This document shows, piece after piece, positions 44,933 through 53,617 of a stretch of 64,000 nucleotides of DNA. Every line of letters starts with the position of its first letter. Positions within the stretch are counted from its first letter, which is position 1. The position numbers and the translations under genes are program-made. The DNA is from CAMTVQ01 sp947085255. GTDB taxonomy: Bacteria; Bacteroidota; Bacteroidia; Sphingobacteriales; Sphingobacteriaceae. The stretch covers positions 124,001 through 188,000 of the forward strand of contig CAMTVQ010000009.1 of the NCBI GenBank assembly GCA_947085255.1. The letters are read 5' to 3'. Under the pieces are notes generated by a model, which was not told where the DNA came from, did not search any database, and was given only the letters and a program-made list of their open reading frames with translations.

Positions 44933-45834
44933 TGACCCTCTCCCTCGGTTTCTCTCCCTGCCCCAACGACACCTTCATTTTCGATGCCCTAATACATGGT
45001 AAAATTGATACGGAAGGGTTATCGTTTGAGGTGTGCTATGAGGATGTAGAAACACTGAACCAAAAAGCATTTAAAGGTGAGCTGGACATTACTAAACTGA
45101 GTTTCCATGCCTTTGCTTATGTATTGGAACAATATGCGTTGTTGCATGCCGGGAGTGCTTTAGGCTTTGGCGTAGGACCTTTGTTGATTAGCAAGTTACC
45201 AGTTTTCGGTTACCAGTTACCAGTTACCAGTTACCAGCAACCGGCAACAGACAACAAAAAACAGATAGCTGACAACCGACAACCGACAACCGAAAAAATA
45301 GGCATTCCAGGAAAATATACTACTGCAAACTTTCTATTGAGTTTGGCTTTTCCAGAAGCACAGAACAAACAAGAGATTATCTTCTCAGGAATTGAATCTG
45401 CTTTACTGAATGATGAAATTGATTTGGGATTAATTATTCACGAAAATCGTTTTACCTATGCACAAAAAGGCTTGCACAAAGTAATCGATTTGGGCGAATG
45501 GTGGGAACAAGAAACCGGTGCTGCCATTCCATTAGGTGGCATTGTGATTAGAAGAAGTTTGCCAGAGGATGTACAACAAAAAGTAAATCGCGTATTGCGC
45601 AGTAGCGTGGAATATGCCTTTGCCAATCCCGAAAGTTGTATGGATTTTGTGCGTGCCCATGCGCAAGAAATGGATGAAGCTGTAATGAAACAACACATAC
45701 AATTGTATGTGAATCAATACTCGATAGATTTAGGGGAAGAAGGAAGAAAAGCCATTGAAATCTTGTTTGCCAAAGCGCATGAAAATCAATTGATACCTAA
45801 GTCTAATCAAACTATCTTTACCAATAAAATTTAA
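44932..45834 (+). CDS. mqnD: 1,4-dihydroxy-6-naphthoate synthase
   Basis: Converts cyclic dehypoxanthine futalosine to 1,4-dihydroxy-6-naphthoate for menaquinone. 300 residues, a periplasmic-binding-protein fold. Motifs: SPCPNDTFIFDALI, SFHAFAYV, GPLLIS, IGIPGKYTTANFLL, and GAAIPLGGIVIRR. Between residues about 88 and 121 lies an in-frame insert rich in Gln, Thr, Asn and Pro, encoded by heptamer-repeat DNA; the normal family has a short loop there. mqnB (42191) is the second gene of the same pathway. Confidence 0.93.
   Translation: MTLSLGFSPCPNDTFIFDALIHGKIDTEGLSFEVCYEDVETLNQKAFKGELDITKLSFHAFAYVLEQYALLHAGSALGFGVGPLLISKLPVFGYQLPVTSYQQPATDNKKQIADNRQPTTEKIGIPGKYTTANFLLSLAFPEAQNKQEIIFSGIESALLNDEIDLGLIIHENRFTYAQKGLHKVIDLGEWWEQETGAAIPLGGIVIRRSLPEDVQQKVNRVLRSSVEYAFANPESCMDFVRAHAQEMDEAVMKQHIQLYVNQYSIDLGEEGRKAIEILFAKAHENQLIPKSNQTIFTNKI
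45196..45291 (+). repeat. Heptamer-repeat insert inside mqnD
   Basis: TTACCAG occurs once at 45196 and in four tandem copies at 45210-45237, then CAACCGGCAACAGACAAC and three tandem GACAACC (45271-45291). The frame stays open through the whole insert, adding roughly 30 residues. Related DNA in hutI (37627-37655). Confidence 0.85.
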
Positions 45835-45837
45835 TAC

Positions 45838-46803
45838 ATGATTATCATCACCGGAGCAGCAGGTTTTATAGGCAGTTGTTTAGTTTCTAAACTTAACGAA
45901 GAAGGATTTTATGATTTGGTATTGGTAGATGATTTCTCCAACGACGAAAAAAACAGAAACTTTGAGGGCAAGCGCTTTTCTAAAAAAATAGAGCGAGAAG
46001 AATTTCCTGAATGGCTTAAGAAAAATCAATTATTGGTTGATTTTGTATTTCATATTGGTGCCCGTACAGATACCGCCGAGTTTGATTATGAAGTACTCGA
46101 AAAACTAAATGTAGCCTATACCAAAACACTGTGGACTATTTGTGTAGAGTATGGCTTGCCATTCGTTTATGCTTCTTCTGCCGCTACGTATGGTTTGGGC
46201 GAATTGGGTTATGATGATAATGAAAGCACGATTCCTCAGTTAAATCCTCTTAACCCTTATGGCGTATCTAAAAACGAATTCGATACATGGGCATTAACAC
46301 AAAAACGTAAGCCCTATTTTTGGGTAGGCTTAAAGTTTTTCAATGTTTACGGTCCTAATGAGTATCACAAAAACCGTATGGCGTCGGTGATATTTCATGC
46401 CTACAATCAAATTAAAAAGAGCGGTGCTATGAAACTTTTCCGCTCACACAATCCTAAATTTAAGGATGGCGAGCAGATGCGCGATTTTGTATATGTAAAG
46501 GATGTGGTGAATGTGTGCTTCTGGTTGATGAATCACCGCAAAAATTCGGGGATATACAATTTAGGTTCTGGTACGGCACGTACTTTTTTAGATTTGGTAA
46601 AAAACACCTTTAAGGCGATGAACAAACCAGAGGATATTGGTTTTGTAGATACTCCAGCCGATATTCGCGATAAGTACCAGTATTTTACCGAAGCCAATAT
46701 GAACAAATTAAAAGGGATTGGTTACCCTATTCCTTTTAATACATTGGAAGAAGGAATTTCCGATTACGTAGGCAATTATTTGAGTAACAAAAAGTACTAT
46801 TAA
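45838..46803 (+). CDS. rfaD: ADP-glyceromanno-heptose 6-epimerase
   Basis: Interconverts ADP-D,D- and ADP-L,D-heptose for the lipopolysaccharide inner core. 321 residues, short-chain dehydrogenase fold: GAAGFIGS (NADP-binding glycines), YASSAATYG (Ser), YGVSKNEFD (Tyr and Lys of the YxxxK pair), and FNVYGPNEYHKNRMASV, typical of HldD/RfaD. Follows mqnD by 3 bases. Its stop overlaps the convergent phosphopantetheinyl transferase stop. Confidence 0.93.
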   Translation: MIIITGAAGFIGSCLVSKLNEEGFYDLVLVDDFSNDEKNRNFEGKRFSKKIEREEFPEWLKKNQLLVDFVFHIGARTDTAEFDYEVLEKLNVAYTKTLWTICVEYGLPFVYASSAATYGLGELGYDDNESTIPQLNPLNPYGVSKNEFDTWALTQKRKPYFWVGLKFFNVYGPNEYHKNRMASVIFHAYNQIKKSGAMKLFRSHNPKFKDGEQMRDFVYVKDVVNVCFWLMNHRKNSGIYNLGSGTARTFLDLVKNTFKAMNKPEDIGFVDTPADIRDKYQYFTEANMNKLKGIGYPIPFNTLEEGISDYVGNYLSNKKYY

Positions 46804-47432
46804 CTTACCCAAGCCAGCATATACTCTTCTATCAGTTTAAAGGAAACAGTTAGTTTCTCGGTGTAATTGGGCAACTGTATTTCGGCTGTAATATGCTGCT
46901 CTTCCAGTAAAAAGGGGTGTAGAATAATATTTTCTCTAAAGGGTAAAGCTCCTTTTCCATACCATTTAAATAGAGCTTCTTTAGCACACCAGCAAGCATA
47001 CAGGTGTTTAGTTTCTTCTTGTGGCTGTATGTAACTTAGTTCGGTAGCGGTTAAAAAGCGGGGAGCAATACGTGCTATTTTGCTTTGCATCTTTTCTATA
47101 TCAATGCCTACTTGGCGGTGCTGGCTAATCATTACCGCGGCATAATTACCAGAGTGGCTCAACGAAATATGATGCGGAAAATTGACCAGATATGGTTTCC
47201 CAAATTCATCTGTGCGGCAGTCTATAAATTCATCGGTTTGCATGAGTGTACGCAGCAATACGCGTGTACCCAGCCAGTTAAGGTATCTACTGCCTTTATT
47301 TAGTGTAGCTATAAATGCTTTTTCTTGCTCATCTAGTTGTAGTAGGGCATACAATTGCTCGGCAGGTTCGGTAATGTGCCATACTGCCCAGTGGGTATGT
47401 TCATCTAAATGTTGTTGTAATACAATGGGCAT
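46800..47432 (-). CDS. 4'-phosphopantetheinyl transferase (Sfp type)
   Basis: Attaches the phosphopantetheine arm of CoA to carrier proteins. 210 residues; core motifs GIDIEKM (magnesium Asp) and WCAKEALFKWYGKGAL (catalytic Glu and Lys), with SHSGNYAAVMIS before them. The N-terminal region is similar to Sfp-like transferases that activate acyl carrier proteins of fatty-acid or secondary pathways. Convergent with rfaD, overlapping 4 bases. TATTTTG about 20 bases before the ATG may be its promoter box. Confidence 0.88.
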   Translation of the reverse strand: MPIVLQQHLDEHTHWAVWHITEPAEQLYALLQLDEQEKAFIATLNKGSRYLNWLGTRVLLRTLMQTDEFIDCRTDEFGKPYLVNFPHHISLSHSGNYAAVMISQHRQVGIDIEKMQSKIARIAPRFLTATELSYIQPQEETKHLYACWCAKEALFKWYGKGALPFRENIILHPFLLEEQHITAEIQLPNYTEKLTVSFKLIEEYMLAWVS

Positions 47433-47521
47433 ATGACCTTGTTGCTAGCAAACAAAATAAGCAAAATTGAGGTAATTCACTATCCTTTTTCTTTATAATT
47501 GTAACGAAATTCTTTAAGCAC

Positions 47522-48058
47522 ATGATACTATCTGATACACGAATTTTAGAAGAAATAAATAAAGGAACTATTTTGATAGAACCGTATGATAGAGCCTATT
47601 TAGGGACTAATTCGTACGATGTACATTTAGGTAAGTATTTGGCGGTATACACGGATAGGGTATTGGATGCCAAAAAGCATAATCAGGTAACACACTTTGA
47701 AATACCAAGTGATGGATTTGTATTGCAACCCAATACATTGTATTTAGGTGTTACCTTAGAGTATACCGAAACGCATGCGCATGTGCCTTTTTTAGAAGGA
47801 AAATCGAGTACAGGACGTTTAGGTATAGATATACACGCTACTGCTGGAAAAGGGGATGTAGGTTTTTGCAATACCTGGACCTTAGAAATATCTTGTGCGC
47901 AGCCTGTGCGTATTTATGCGGGAATGCCTATAGGTCAGCTAATTTATTTTGCTGTAGATGGTGAAGTGGAAGTGAAATACAACACTAAACAGAATGCAAA
48001 ATACAATACCCGCACTATAAAACCAGTAGAATCGATGATGTGGAAGAATAGCTTTTAA
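47522..48058 (+). CDS. dcd: dCTP deaminase
   Basis: Deaminates dCTP to dUTP, the precursor of dTMP. 178 residues, family length. Motifs: GTNSYDVHLGKYL, FLEGKSSTGRLGIDIHATAGKGDVGF and WTLEISCAQPVRIYAGMPIGQL. The active-site Glu lies in WTLEIS. The protein is expected to be trimeric. Convergent with the rhodanese gene, 5 bases from its stop. Confidence 0.94.
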   Translation: MILSDTRILEEINKGTILIEPYDRAYLGTNSYDVHLGKYLAVYTDRVLDAKKHNQVTHFEIPSDGFVLQPNTLYLGVTLEYTETHAHVPFLEGKSSTGRLGIDIHATAGKGDVGFCNTWTLEISCAQPVRIYAGMPIGQLIYFAVDGEVEVKYNTKQNAKYNTRTIKPVESMMWKNSF

Positions 48059-48063
48059 AGCTA

Positions 48064-48384
48064 TTATGATACCCGAAGCGATTTATCAATTTCGGCAGCC
48101 CAACCCAAAATACCACCTTTTAGGTTGTATAGGTTAGTAAAACCAAATTGCTGTTCCAATTGCATAATAGCAGCTGCGCTACGTGCACCGCTACGGCAAT
48201 GAATTACTACCGTTTTATCTTTTGCAATTTTATCAGCCTCTAACAAAATATTGCCTAAGGGAATAAGTTCGCCGTTGAGGTTGGCTACTTCATACTCAAA
48301 GCCTTCGCGCACGTCTATCAATTGAAAATCTTCTGCCGCGTCTATTTTAGCTTTTAATTCTTTAGCTGTAATTTCTTTTACCAT
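48064..48384 (-). CDS. Rhodanese-like domain protein
   Basis: Single rhodanese domain of about 106 residues, probably a cytoplasmic sulfur-transfer or regulatory protein. The active-site loop is HCRSGARSA with the catalytic Cys. LKAKIDAAEDFQLIDVREGFEY is the usual N-terminal part, and GFTNLYNLKGGILGWAAEID the C-terminal part. An in-frame TTG at 48405 is an alternative start, but ATG 48384 gives the normal length. Confidence 0.88.
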   Translation of the reverse strand: MVKEITAKELKAKIDAAEDFQLIDVREGFEYEVANLNGELIPLGNILLEADKIAKDKTVVIHCRSGARSAAAIMQLEQQFGFTNLYNLKGGILGWAAEIDKSLRVS

Positions 48385-48430
48385 GCTGTTGTAAGTTCTA
48401 AACAAGCTATTTCTGCTTGTTCGGTGTTAT

Positions 48431-48727
48431 TTATAAAGTTTGTAACGATAAGTGATTTGTTGTTAATAGTGTTGCAATTTCGGTAGTTGTTAGATTACCC
48501 GACCGCAACCAAATAATTTTTGCTGGGCAACCGTTAATAAGACTTATATCATAAAAATCAGTATCAAAAGTTACTATTGTATAATCCTCTTTTTGGGCAT
48601 ATTTCCAAATAATCGTGTCATCACAATTTAGTAATCCTACATGAGAAACATGCTTACAATCAGGAAAAACAAGCGAAAGTTTATTTGCAATCTTATAAGA
48701 GATATTTTGATCGAATAGTAGCTTCAT
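48431..48727 (-). CDS. DUF5615 PIN-like protein (putative toxin)
   Basis: A 98-residue protein with MKLLFDQNISYKI and TIVTFDTDFYD, the acidic residues of a PIN-like nuclease fold (DUF5615). It probably cleaves RNA, by family inference. Its start codon overlaps the stop of the upstream DUF433 gene by one base (TAATG), a classic toxin-antitoxin arrangement. Confidence 0.82.
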   Translation of the reverse strand: MKLLFDQNISYKIANKLSLVFPDCKHVSHVGLLNCDDTIIWKYAQKEDYTIVTFDTDFYDISLINGCPAKIIWLRSGNLTTTEIATLLTTNHLSLQTL

Positions 48728-48948
48728 TAGGCATACTGAACTCTATGTTCTCTATCTGCTGCAAAAGCCAAACAAGCTTGAATATCTACTTGGGTCAACT
48801 CCGGAAAGTCTGATATAATATCTGCTTGACTCATTCCAGTAGCCAACCAACCCAATACATCATAAACAGTAATGCGTGTTTCGCGCACACAGGGTTTCCC
48901 AAAACGTTTGTTAGGATTTATTTTTATGATAGTATTATAAGCAACCAT
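48727..48948 (-). CDS. DUF433 protein (putative antitoxin)
   Basis: A 73-residue protein. The DUF433 pattern is clear: FGKPCVRETRITVYDVLGWL, then GMSQADIISDFPELT and IQACLAFAADREHR. The family acts as VapB-like antitoxin for PIN-type toxins and binds its own promoter. Precedes and overlaps the DUF5615 gene. Confidence 0.82.
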   Translation of the reverse strand: MVAYNTIIKINPNKRFGKPCVRETRITVYDVLGWLATGMSQADIISDFPELTQVDIQACLAFAADREHRVQYA

Positions 48949-48994
48949 AGTGAAATAGCGTATAAGTCAAAGTTACTAAATAACTAGGGTAGTT

Positions 48995-49555
48995 TTACTT
49001 CACACGTTCCACATAGTTACCAGTGGCGGTATCTACCTTTACTCTATCACCTTGATTGATAAACAAAGGTACACGTATCTCTACACCAGTTTCTACTGTA
49101 GCGTATTTGCTAGCACCCGATGAGGTATCGCCTTTTACAGCTGGTTCGGTATAGGTAATTTCTAATTCTACACTTTGTGGCGCTTGCGCCATAATAGCTT
49201 CATCGCTTTCAAAGGCCACCAATACATTCATGCCTTCTTTTATAAAGCGCACGGCTTCACCAAATAATGACTTCGGTATATTAAATTGTTCGTAACTCTC
49301 ATTGTCCATTACCACTAAAAAATCACCCTCTTCGTACAAATATTGGTAATCACGAGTTTCTACACGAGCAATTTCTACGTCTTCATCCACTCTAAAGCGG
49401 TATTCAGCCAATTTACCTGTTTTTACGTTACGCATTTTTGATTGGTAAAATGCGCGCAAGTTGCCAGGTGTACGGTGTATATGTTCAATAATGGTGCATA
49501 ACTCGCCATTAAAACGAATCACATTTCCTGTTTTTATTTCTGAAGCCTTAGACAT
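48995..49555 (-). CDS. efp: Translation elongation factor P
   Basis: EF-P rescues ribosomes stalled at proline runs. 186 residues, three beta-barrel domains: N-terminal region with LCTIIEHIHRTPGNLRAFYQ, where the Arg at the loop tip is the expected site of modification (in the EF-P type used with EarP, Arg; otherwise Lys), middle domain with TRDYQYLYEEGDFLVVM and C-terminal GDTSSGASKYATVETGVEIR. Own promoter TATCTTTG at 49579-49586. Downstream of the lipopolysaccharide genes on the same strand. Confidence 0.95.
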   Translation of the reverse strand: MSKASEIKTGNVIRFNGELCTIIEHIHRTPGNLRAFYQSKMRNVKTGKLAEYRFRVDEDVEIARVETRDYQYLYEEGDFLVVMDNESYEQFNIPKSLFGEAVRFIKEGMNVLVAFESDEAIMAQAPQSVELEITYTEPAVKGDTSSGASKYATVETGVEIRVPLFINQGDRVKVDTATGNYVERVK

Positions 49556-49578
49556 TGTATAAGTGTATTTTAGGTGTG

Positions 49579-49586
49579 CAAAGATA
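49579..49586 (-). promoter_or_regulatory. Promoter -7 box of efp
   Basis: TATCTTTG on the minus strand, a full TAnnTTTG match, 23 bases before the ATG. Confidence 0.5.
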
Positions 49587-49630
49587 GCATTGAAAGGATA
49601 AAGGTAAAAGTAAAAAGCAAAATAGCCGTA

Positions 49631-50239
49631 TTACTTATAATCTGTAATGGATACTTGGTGTGTACACCAATCGTATTCGTGCAACTGGTTGGATGCCACA
49701 ATAACCAATCTGTTGGTTGTAAATTGTTTAAGCATACTGTGGTATAATTCTATTCCTTGCTCGTCAAGGTTGGCAGTAGGTTCATCGAGTAATAAAATGG
49801 GTGTATCGCTGCAAAAAGCCAAAGCAAGTTTTAGGCGTTGCTTCATACCCGATGAAAATACGCGAATGTATTTATGGGCATATTTTTCGAAGGCAAGCAG
49901 CTGAATGATGTTAGTATTTTGCAGTAGGGGCTTAAATTGGAAATGAAAATCAATCATTTCTTGTAGGGTAAGCTCTTCGATAAGTTCTATATAAGGCGCG
50001 GCATAAGCAATATGACTAAAAATATCCTCTACCGCTATTTCTTGCTCATTAGAATGATAGGAGATGCTTCCTTCTGATGGAGATAAACTACCCGAAAGAA
50101 GTTGCATCAGAGTAGATTTCCCAGCGCCGTTTGGCCCTAATACGGCATAACTATTTTGGGTGGTAAATTGGTAATTGATTTCGCGGAAAATCCAGTCGCG
50201 GTTGAATCGCCTTCCTGTATTCTGAATAGTTATTTCCAT
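49631..50239 (-). CDS. ABC transporter ATP-binding protein
   Basis: A 202-residue ATPase subunit. Walker A GPNGAGKSTLMQ, Q-loop region, signature FSSGMKQRLKLALAF, Walker B ILLLDEPTANLDEQG and H-loop-like IVASNQLHEYD. No transmembrane part is fused and no permease gene is adjacent, so its partner is unknown. It is in a block with lpxA (3 bases upstream), lpxC-fabZ and lpxD, and precedes efp, an order I recall from other Bacteroidota; it may help move an envelope component. Confidence 0.9.
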   Translation of the reverse strand: MEITIQNTGRRFNRDWIFREINYQFTTQNSYAVLGPNGAGKSTLMQLLSGSLSPSEGSISYHSNEQEIAVEDIFSHIAYAAPYIELIEELTLQEMIDFHFQFKPLLQNTNIIQLLAFEKYAHKYIRVFSSGMKQRLKLALAFCSDTPILLLDEPTANLDEQGIELYHSMLKQFTTNRLVIVASNQLHEYDWCTHQVSITDYK

Positions 50240-50242
50240 TGA

Positions 50243-51022
50243 TTAATGGAAAAAGCCTTTCATAATACCACGCTCAGAGTTATGGATAAACTGTAAGATA
50301 TAATCACGCGCATCGCTTTGTGGAATTTCTTTCTCTACAATTTCTAAGGCACGCGTATTATTGTGTCCTTTCAGATAAATAATGCGGTAAATGCTCTGTA
50401 CTTGGTTTATTTGCTCTTGCGTAAATCCACGACGTTTTAAACCTACCGAGTTAATGCCCACATAAGAAAGTGGTTCGCGACCCGCTTTGGTATAAGGAGG
50501 AACATCTTTACGTACCAATGATCCACCCGAAATCATTACATGCGCGCCAATACTTACAAACTGATGCACAGCAGATAATCCGCCAATAATAGCAAAATCG
50601 TCTACCGTAATATGTCCGGCCAGCTGCACGCCATTGGCTAAAATACAGTTATTACCTACTACACAATCGTGTGCAATATGTACGTATGCCATAAGTAGGC
50701 AATTGCTGCCTACACGTGTTTCATCTCTATCTACAGTACCTCTATTAATAGTTACGCATTCGCGAATGGTAGTATTATCTCCAATGGCTACGCGGGTTTG
50801 CTCGCCACCAAATTTTAAATCTTGAGGAACGGCAGCAATAACTGCTCCTGGAAAAATGCGACAGTTTTTACCTATTTCGGCACCTTCCATAATGGTTACA
50901 TTCGAACCAATCCAAGTGCCCTCGCCAATACTCACATTTTTTTGAATAGTGGTAAAAGGACCAATTTCTACATTGGCTCCAATCTTAGCGTCGGGGTGTA
51001 TGCTTACTAAATGGTGGTTCAT
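50243..51022 (-). CDS. lpxA: UDP-N-acetylglucosamine acyltransferase
   Basis: First step of lipid A synthesis: transfers a 3-hydroxyacyl chain from ACP to UDP-GlcNAc. 259 residues, left-handed beta-helix made of hexapeptide repeats such as IGANVEIGPFTTI and IGKNCRIFPGAVI. AYVHIAHDCVVGNN holds the catalytic His. The C-terminal helical part starts near RGFTQEQINQ. Overlaps lpxC-fabZ by 4 bases (ATGA). Confidence 0.95.
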   Translation of the reverse strand: MNHHLVSIHPDAKIGANVEIGPFTTIQKNVSIGEGTWIGSNVTIMEGAEIGKNCRIFPGAVIAAVPQDLKFGGEQTRVAIGDNTTIRECVTINRGTVDRDETRVGSNCLLMAYVHIAHDCVVGNNCILANGVQLAGHITVDDFAIIGGLSAVHQFVSIGAHVMISGGSLVRKDVPPYTKAGREPLSYVGINSVGLKRRGFTQEQINQVQSIYRIIYLKGHNNTRALEIVEKEIPQSDARDYILQFIHNSERGIMKGFFH

Positions 51023-52410
51023 CGATTGCGTACAATTTGTGCCATTAATTCGGCTTCCATTACTATTTTATCACCCACAAATGCAGTTCCTTTCATTTGG
51101 CATATACCGCGGCGTACGGGCGCAGTAAAATCACAACGAAACACGATTGTATCTCCAGGTATTACTTTATCCTTAAACTTAGCATTTTCAATCTTAAGAA
51201 AATAGGTCGAGTAATGTTCGGGATCTGGCACTGTGCTAAGTACTAAAATACCGCCAGTTTGTGCCATTGCTTCAATTTGTAATACACCAGGCATTACAGG
51301 CTCACCGGGAAAATGGCCTGCAAAAAAAGGCTCGTTCATAGTTACGTTTTTCAACCCAACCACGTGTGTTTTACCCAATTCTAATATCTTATCAATAAAC
51401 AAAAAAGGGGGACGATGTGGTAGTATGCGCTGTATTTGGTTGATATCATATACAGGTTCGGCATAAATATTATAACCAGCACTTTTTCGTGCTTTTTCCT
51501 TCTTTATTTGTGCTTTTATTTTTTTTGCAAAGGCTACGTTGGCAGCATGGCCAGGGCGAGCAGCCATAATATGCCCTTTAATCGGCATGCCTATTAAAGC
51601 TAAATCACCTACTACGTCTAATAACTTGTGGCGTGCTGGCTCATTTTGATGGCGCAACTGTACATTGTTGAGTATCCCTTCGCGGGCTACTTCTAAGCTG
51701 GGGCGGTTAAATAGTTTTGCCAAATAATCCAGCTCTTCTTTATCAATTGCTTTATCTACAACTACAATAGCATTGTTTAAGTCGCCACCTTTAATTAAAC
51801 CATGCTGAAGTAATGCTTCGAGTTCGTGCAAAAAACAAAAAGTGCGCGAAGAGGCAATTTCTTTTTTAAATTCGTGTATATGGTTAATGCCCGCATGTTG
51901 GCTCCCCAGTACTGGCGAATTATAATCTACCATTACGGTGATGCGGTAATCATCGGCAGGCATAGCCACCATTTCTACTTGTCTATCGGCTTCAACGTAG
52001 TGTACGTTGGCTTGTAGCGTGTAATATTCTCGTTCGGCATTTTGTTGTACAATGCCTACGCTCTCAATGGCATCTACAAAAAAGATGGAGCTACCATCCA
52101 TTATAGGTGGTTCGGGAGCGTCTAATTCGATAAGTACGTTGTCTACTTCTAACCCTACTAATGCAGCAAGTGTATGTTCTACGGTGCATACATTGGCGCC
52201 ATTGTATTCTAAGTTGGTGCCACGTGAGGTATCGGTTACCAAATCTACGTCGGCATCAATAATAGGCTTTCCAGGTAAATCTATTCGCTGAAATTTATAC
52301 CCATGATTTTCTGGCGCTGGCCTAAATGTCATGGTTACTTGCTGGCCTGTATGTAATCCTACGCCAGAGATGGTAACAGCTTCCTTAATGGTTGTCTGCT
52401 TTATGTTCAT
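51019..52410 (-). CDS. lpxC-fabZ: Bifunctional LpxC deacetylase / FabZ dehydratase
   Basis: 463 residues: the N-terminal LpxC part (about 1-310) removes the acetyl group in the committed lipid A step, the C-terminal FabZ part (about 325-463) dehydrates 3-hydroxyacyl-ACP. LpxC zinc site: CTVEHTLAALVG and HKLLDVVGDLALIG. FabZ: ILPHRPPFLFID and HFPGEPVMPGVLQIEA with the active His and Glu. This fusion is typical of Bacteroidota. Second gene of the lpxD-lpxC/fabZ-lpxA operon. Confidence 0.97.
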   Translation of the reverse strand: MNIKQTTIKEAVTISGVGLHTGQQVTMTFRPAPENHGYKFQRIDLPGKPIIDADVDLVTDTSRGTNLEYNGANVCTVEHTLAALVGLEVDNVLIELDAPEPPIMDGSSIFFVDAIESVGIVQQNAEREYYTLQANVHYVEADRQVEMVAMPADDYRITVMVDYNSPVLGSQHAGINHIHEFKKEIASSRTFCFLHELEALLQHGLIKGGDLNNAIVVVDKAIDKEELDYLAKLFNRPSLEVAREGILNNVQLRHQNEPARHKLLDVVGDLALIGMPIKGHIMAARPGHAANVAFAKKIKAQIKKEKARKSAGYNIYAEPVYDINQIQRILPHRPPFLFIDKILELGKTHVVGLKNVTMNEPFFAGHFPGEPVMPGVLQIEAMAQTGGILVLSTVPDPEHYSTYFLKIENAKFKDKVIPGDTIVFRCDFTAPVRRGICQMKGTAFVGDKIVMEAELMAQIVRNR

Positions 52411-52488
52411 GCAGTACTAATAATGCTTGTGAGTGGTTGGGGGTAAAAGTAAAACAAAAAAACCAAAGTGCAACCTGCGTACGTAGGC

Positions 52489-53529
52489 TTACACTATTTG
52501 CTTTAGCTCTTTTAGCATTATTTCTAACTCTTCTATTCGTTTTTCGAGTTCTGGGAGGCGTTTTTGTACGGCCCAGGTTTTTAGCGAATGACGGTATTCC
52601 ATAGCTGGAACGCCATTCCAAGATTTATCTTCTTCTTCTAATGAGCGGTTTACGCCAGTTTTTGCGTTTATTTTTGTTTTACGTGCAATATTAATGTGAC
52701 CTGCAATGCCTACCTGACCACCAATAATGGTTAGTTCGCCAATTTTTGTGCTGCCAGATATGCCCGATTGTGATGCAATAACGGTATTACTGCCAATTTC
52801 TACGTTATGGGCAACTTGTATCAAGTTATCCAGTTTTACACCTTTACGAATAATTGTGGCACCTATAGTAGCCCTATCTACACAGGTATTGCTGCCAATT
52901 TCTACATCGTCTTCTAAAATTACGATGCCTATTTGGGGTATTTTTTTGTACGAACCATCTGGCTGAGGTGCAAAACCAAAGCCATCACCGCCAATTACTG
53001 TTTGCGAGTGTATAATTACATTATTACCAATAATACAATCGTGATATACATTTACACCAGGAAAAAGGGTGCAATTGTCACCAATAGTTACATCGTCGCC
53101 AATATATACGTGCGGGTAAATTTTTACGTTTTGACCAATGCGTACATTGTTTCCTATGTAAGCAAAGGCTCCAATGTAATGTTTATCGCCTATGGTAGCC
53201 GATGTGCTAATATGCGATGGAGTTTCTACTCCCGACTTGGCTAATTTAAGGTTGTTGTATTGCTCTAAAAGAGCTGTAAATGCAATGTAAGGATCATCAA
53301 CACGTATTAAAGTAGCTTTGATAGGCTGTTCGGCTACAAAATCTTTTGCTACAATTACTACCGATGCGTTGGTAGTGTATATAAATGAAGTATATTTTGG
53401 GTTGGATAGAAAAGAAAGAGAATTTGGCGTACCCTCTTCAATTTTTGATAGTGTTGACACTTTAACCTGTGGGTCGCCTTCTATTTCGCCCGTAAGCATA
53501 GAGCCTATTTGCTGTGCTGTAAATTCCAT
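52489..53529 (-). CDS. lpxD: UDP-3-O-acylglucosamine N-acyltransferase
   Basis: Adds the second acyl chain in lipid A synthesis. 346 residues: an N-terminal uridine-binding domain (FTAQQIGSMLTGEIEGDPQV), hexapeptide-repeat beta-helix, catalytic His in NVYHDCIIGNN, and GGDGFGFAPQPDG. The C-terminal tail is a coiled coil (LPELEKRIEELEIMLKELKQ). Strong promoter match 20 bases upstream. Confidence 0.95.
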   Translation of the reverse strand: MEFTAQQIGSMLTGEIEGDPQVKVSTLSKIEEGTPNSLSFLSNPKYTSFIYTTNASVVIVAKDFVAEQPIKATLIRVDDPYIAFTALLEQYNNLKLAKSGVETPSHISTSATIGDKHYIGAFAYIGNNVRIGQNVKIYPHVYIGDDVTIGDNCTLFPGVNVYHDCIIGNNVIIHSQTVIGGDGFGFAPQPDGSYKKIPQIGIVILEDDVEIGSNTCVDRATIGATIIRKGVKLDNLIQVAHNVEIGSNTVIASQSGISGSTKIGELTIIGGQVGIAGHINIARKTKINAKTGVNRSLEEEDKSWNGVPAMEYRHSLKTWAVQKRLPELEKRIEELEIMLKELKQIV

Positions 53530-53549
53530 TTATTTAATTGACGGTATAA

Positions 53550-53557
53550 CAAATGTA
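53550..53557 (-). promoter_or_regulatory. Promoter of the lpxD operon
   Basis: TACATTTG on the minus strand (full TAnnTTTG) with TTTG at 53579-53582, 21 bases upstream. 20 bases separate it from the lpxD ATG. Confidence 0.6.
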
Positions 53558-53617
53558 ACGATTAAAAACAGGAAAAAACAAAGTGCTTAAAATTAAGTTA
53601 ACACTAATTGTGCTTTT

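Noticed and set aside
45196..45291. CRISPR or tRNA-like structure in mqnD
   Set aside because: Heptamer tandem repeats inside an open coding frame; no spacer pattern and no cloverleaf.
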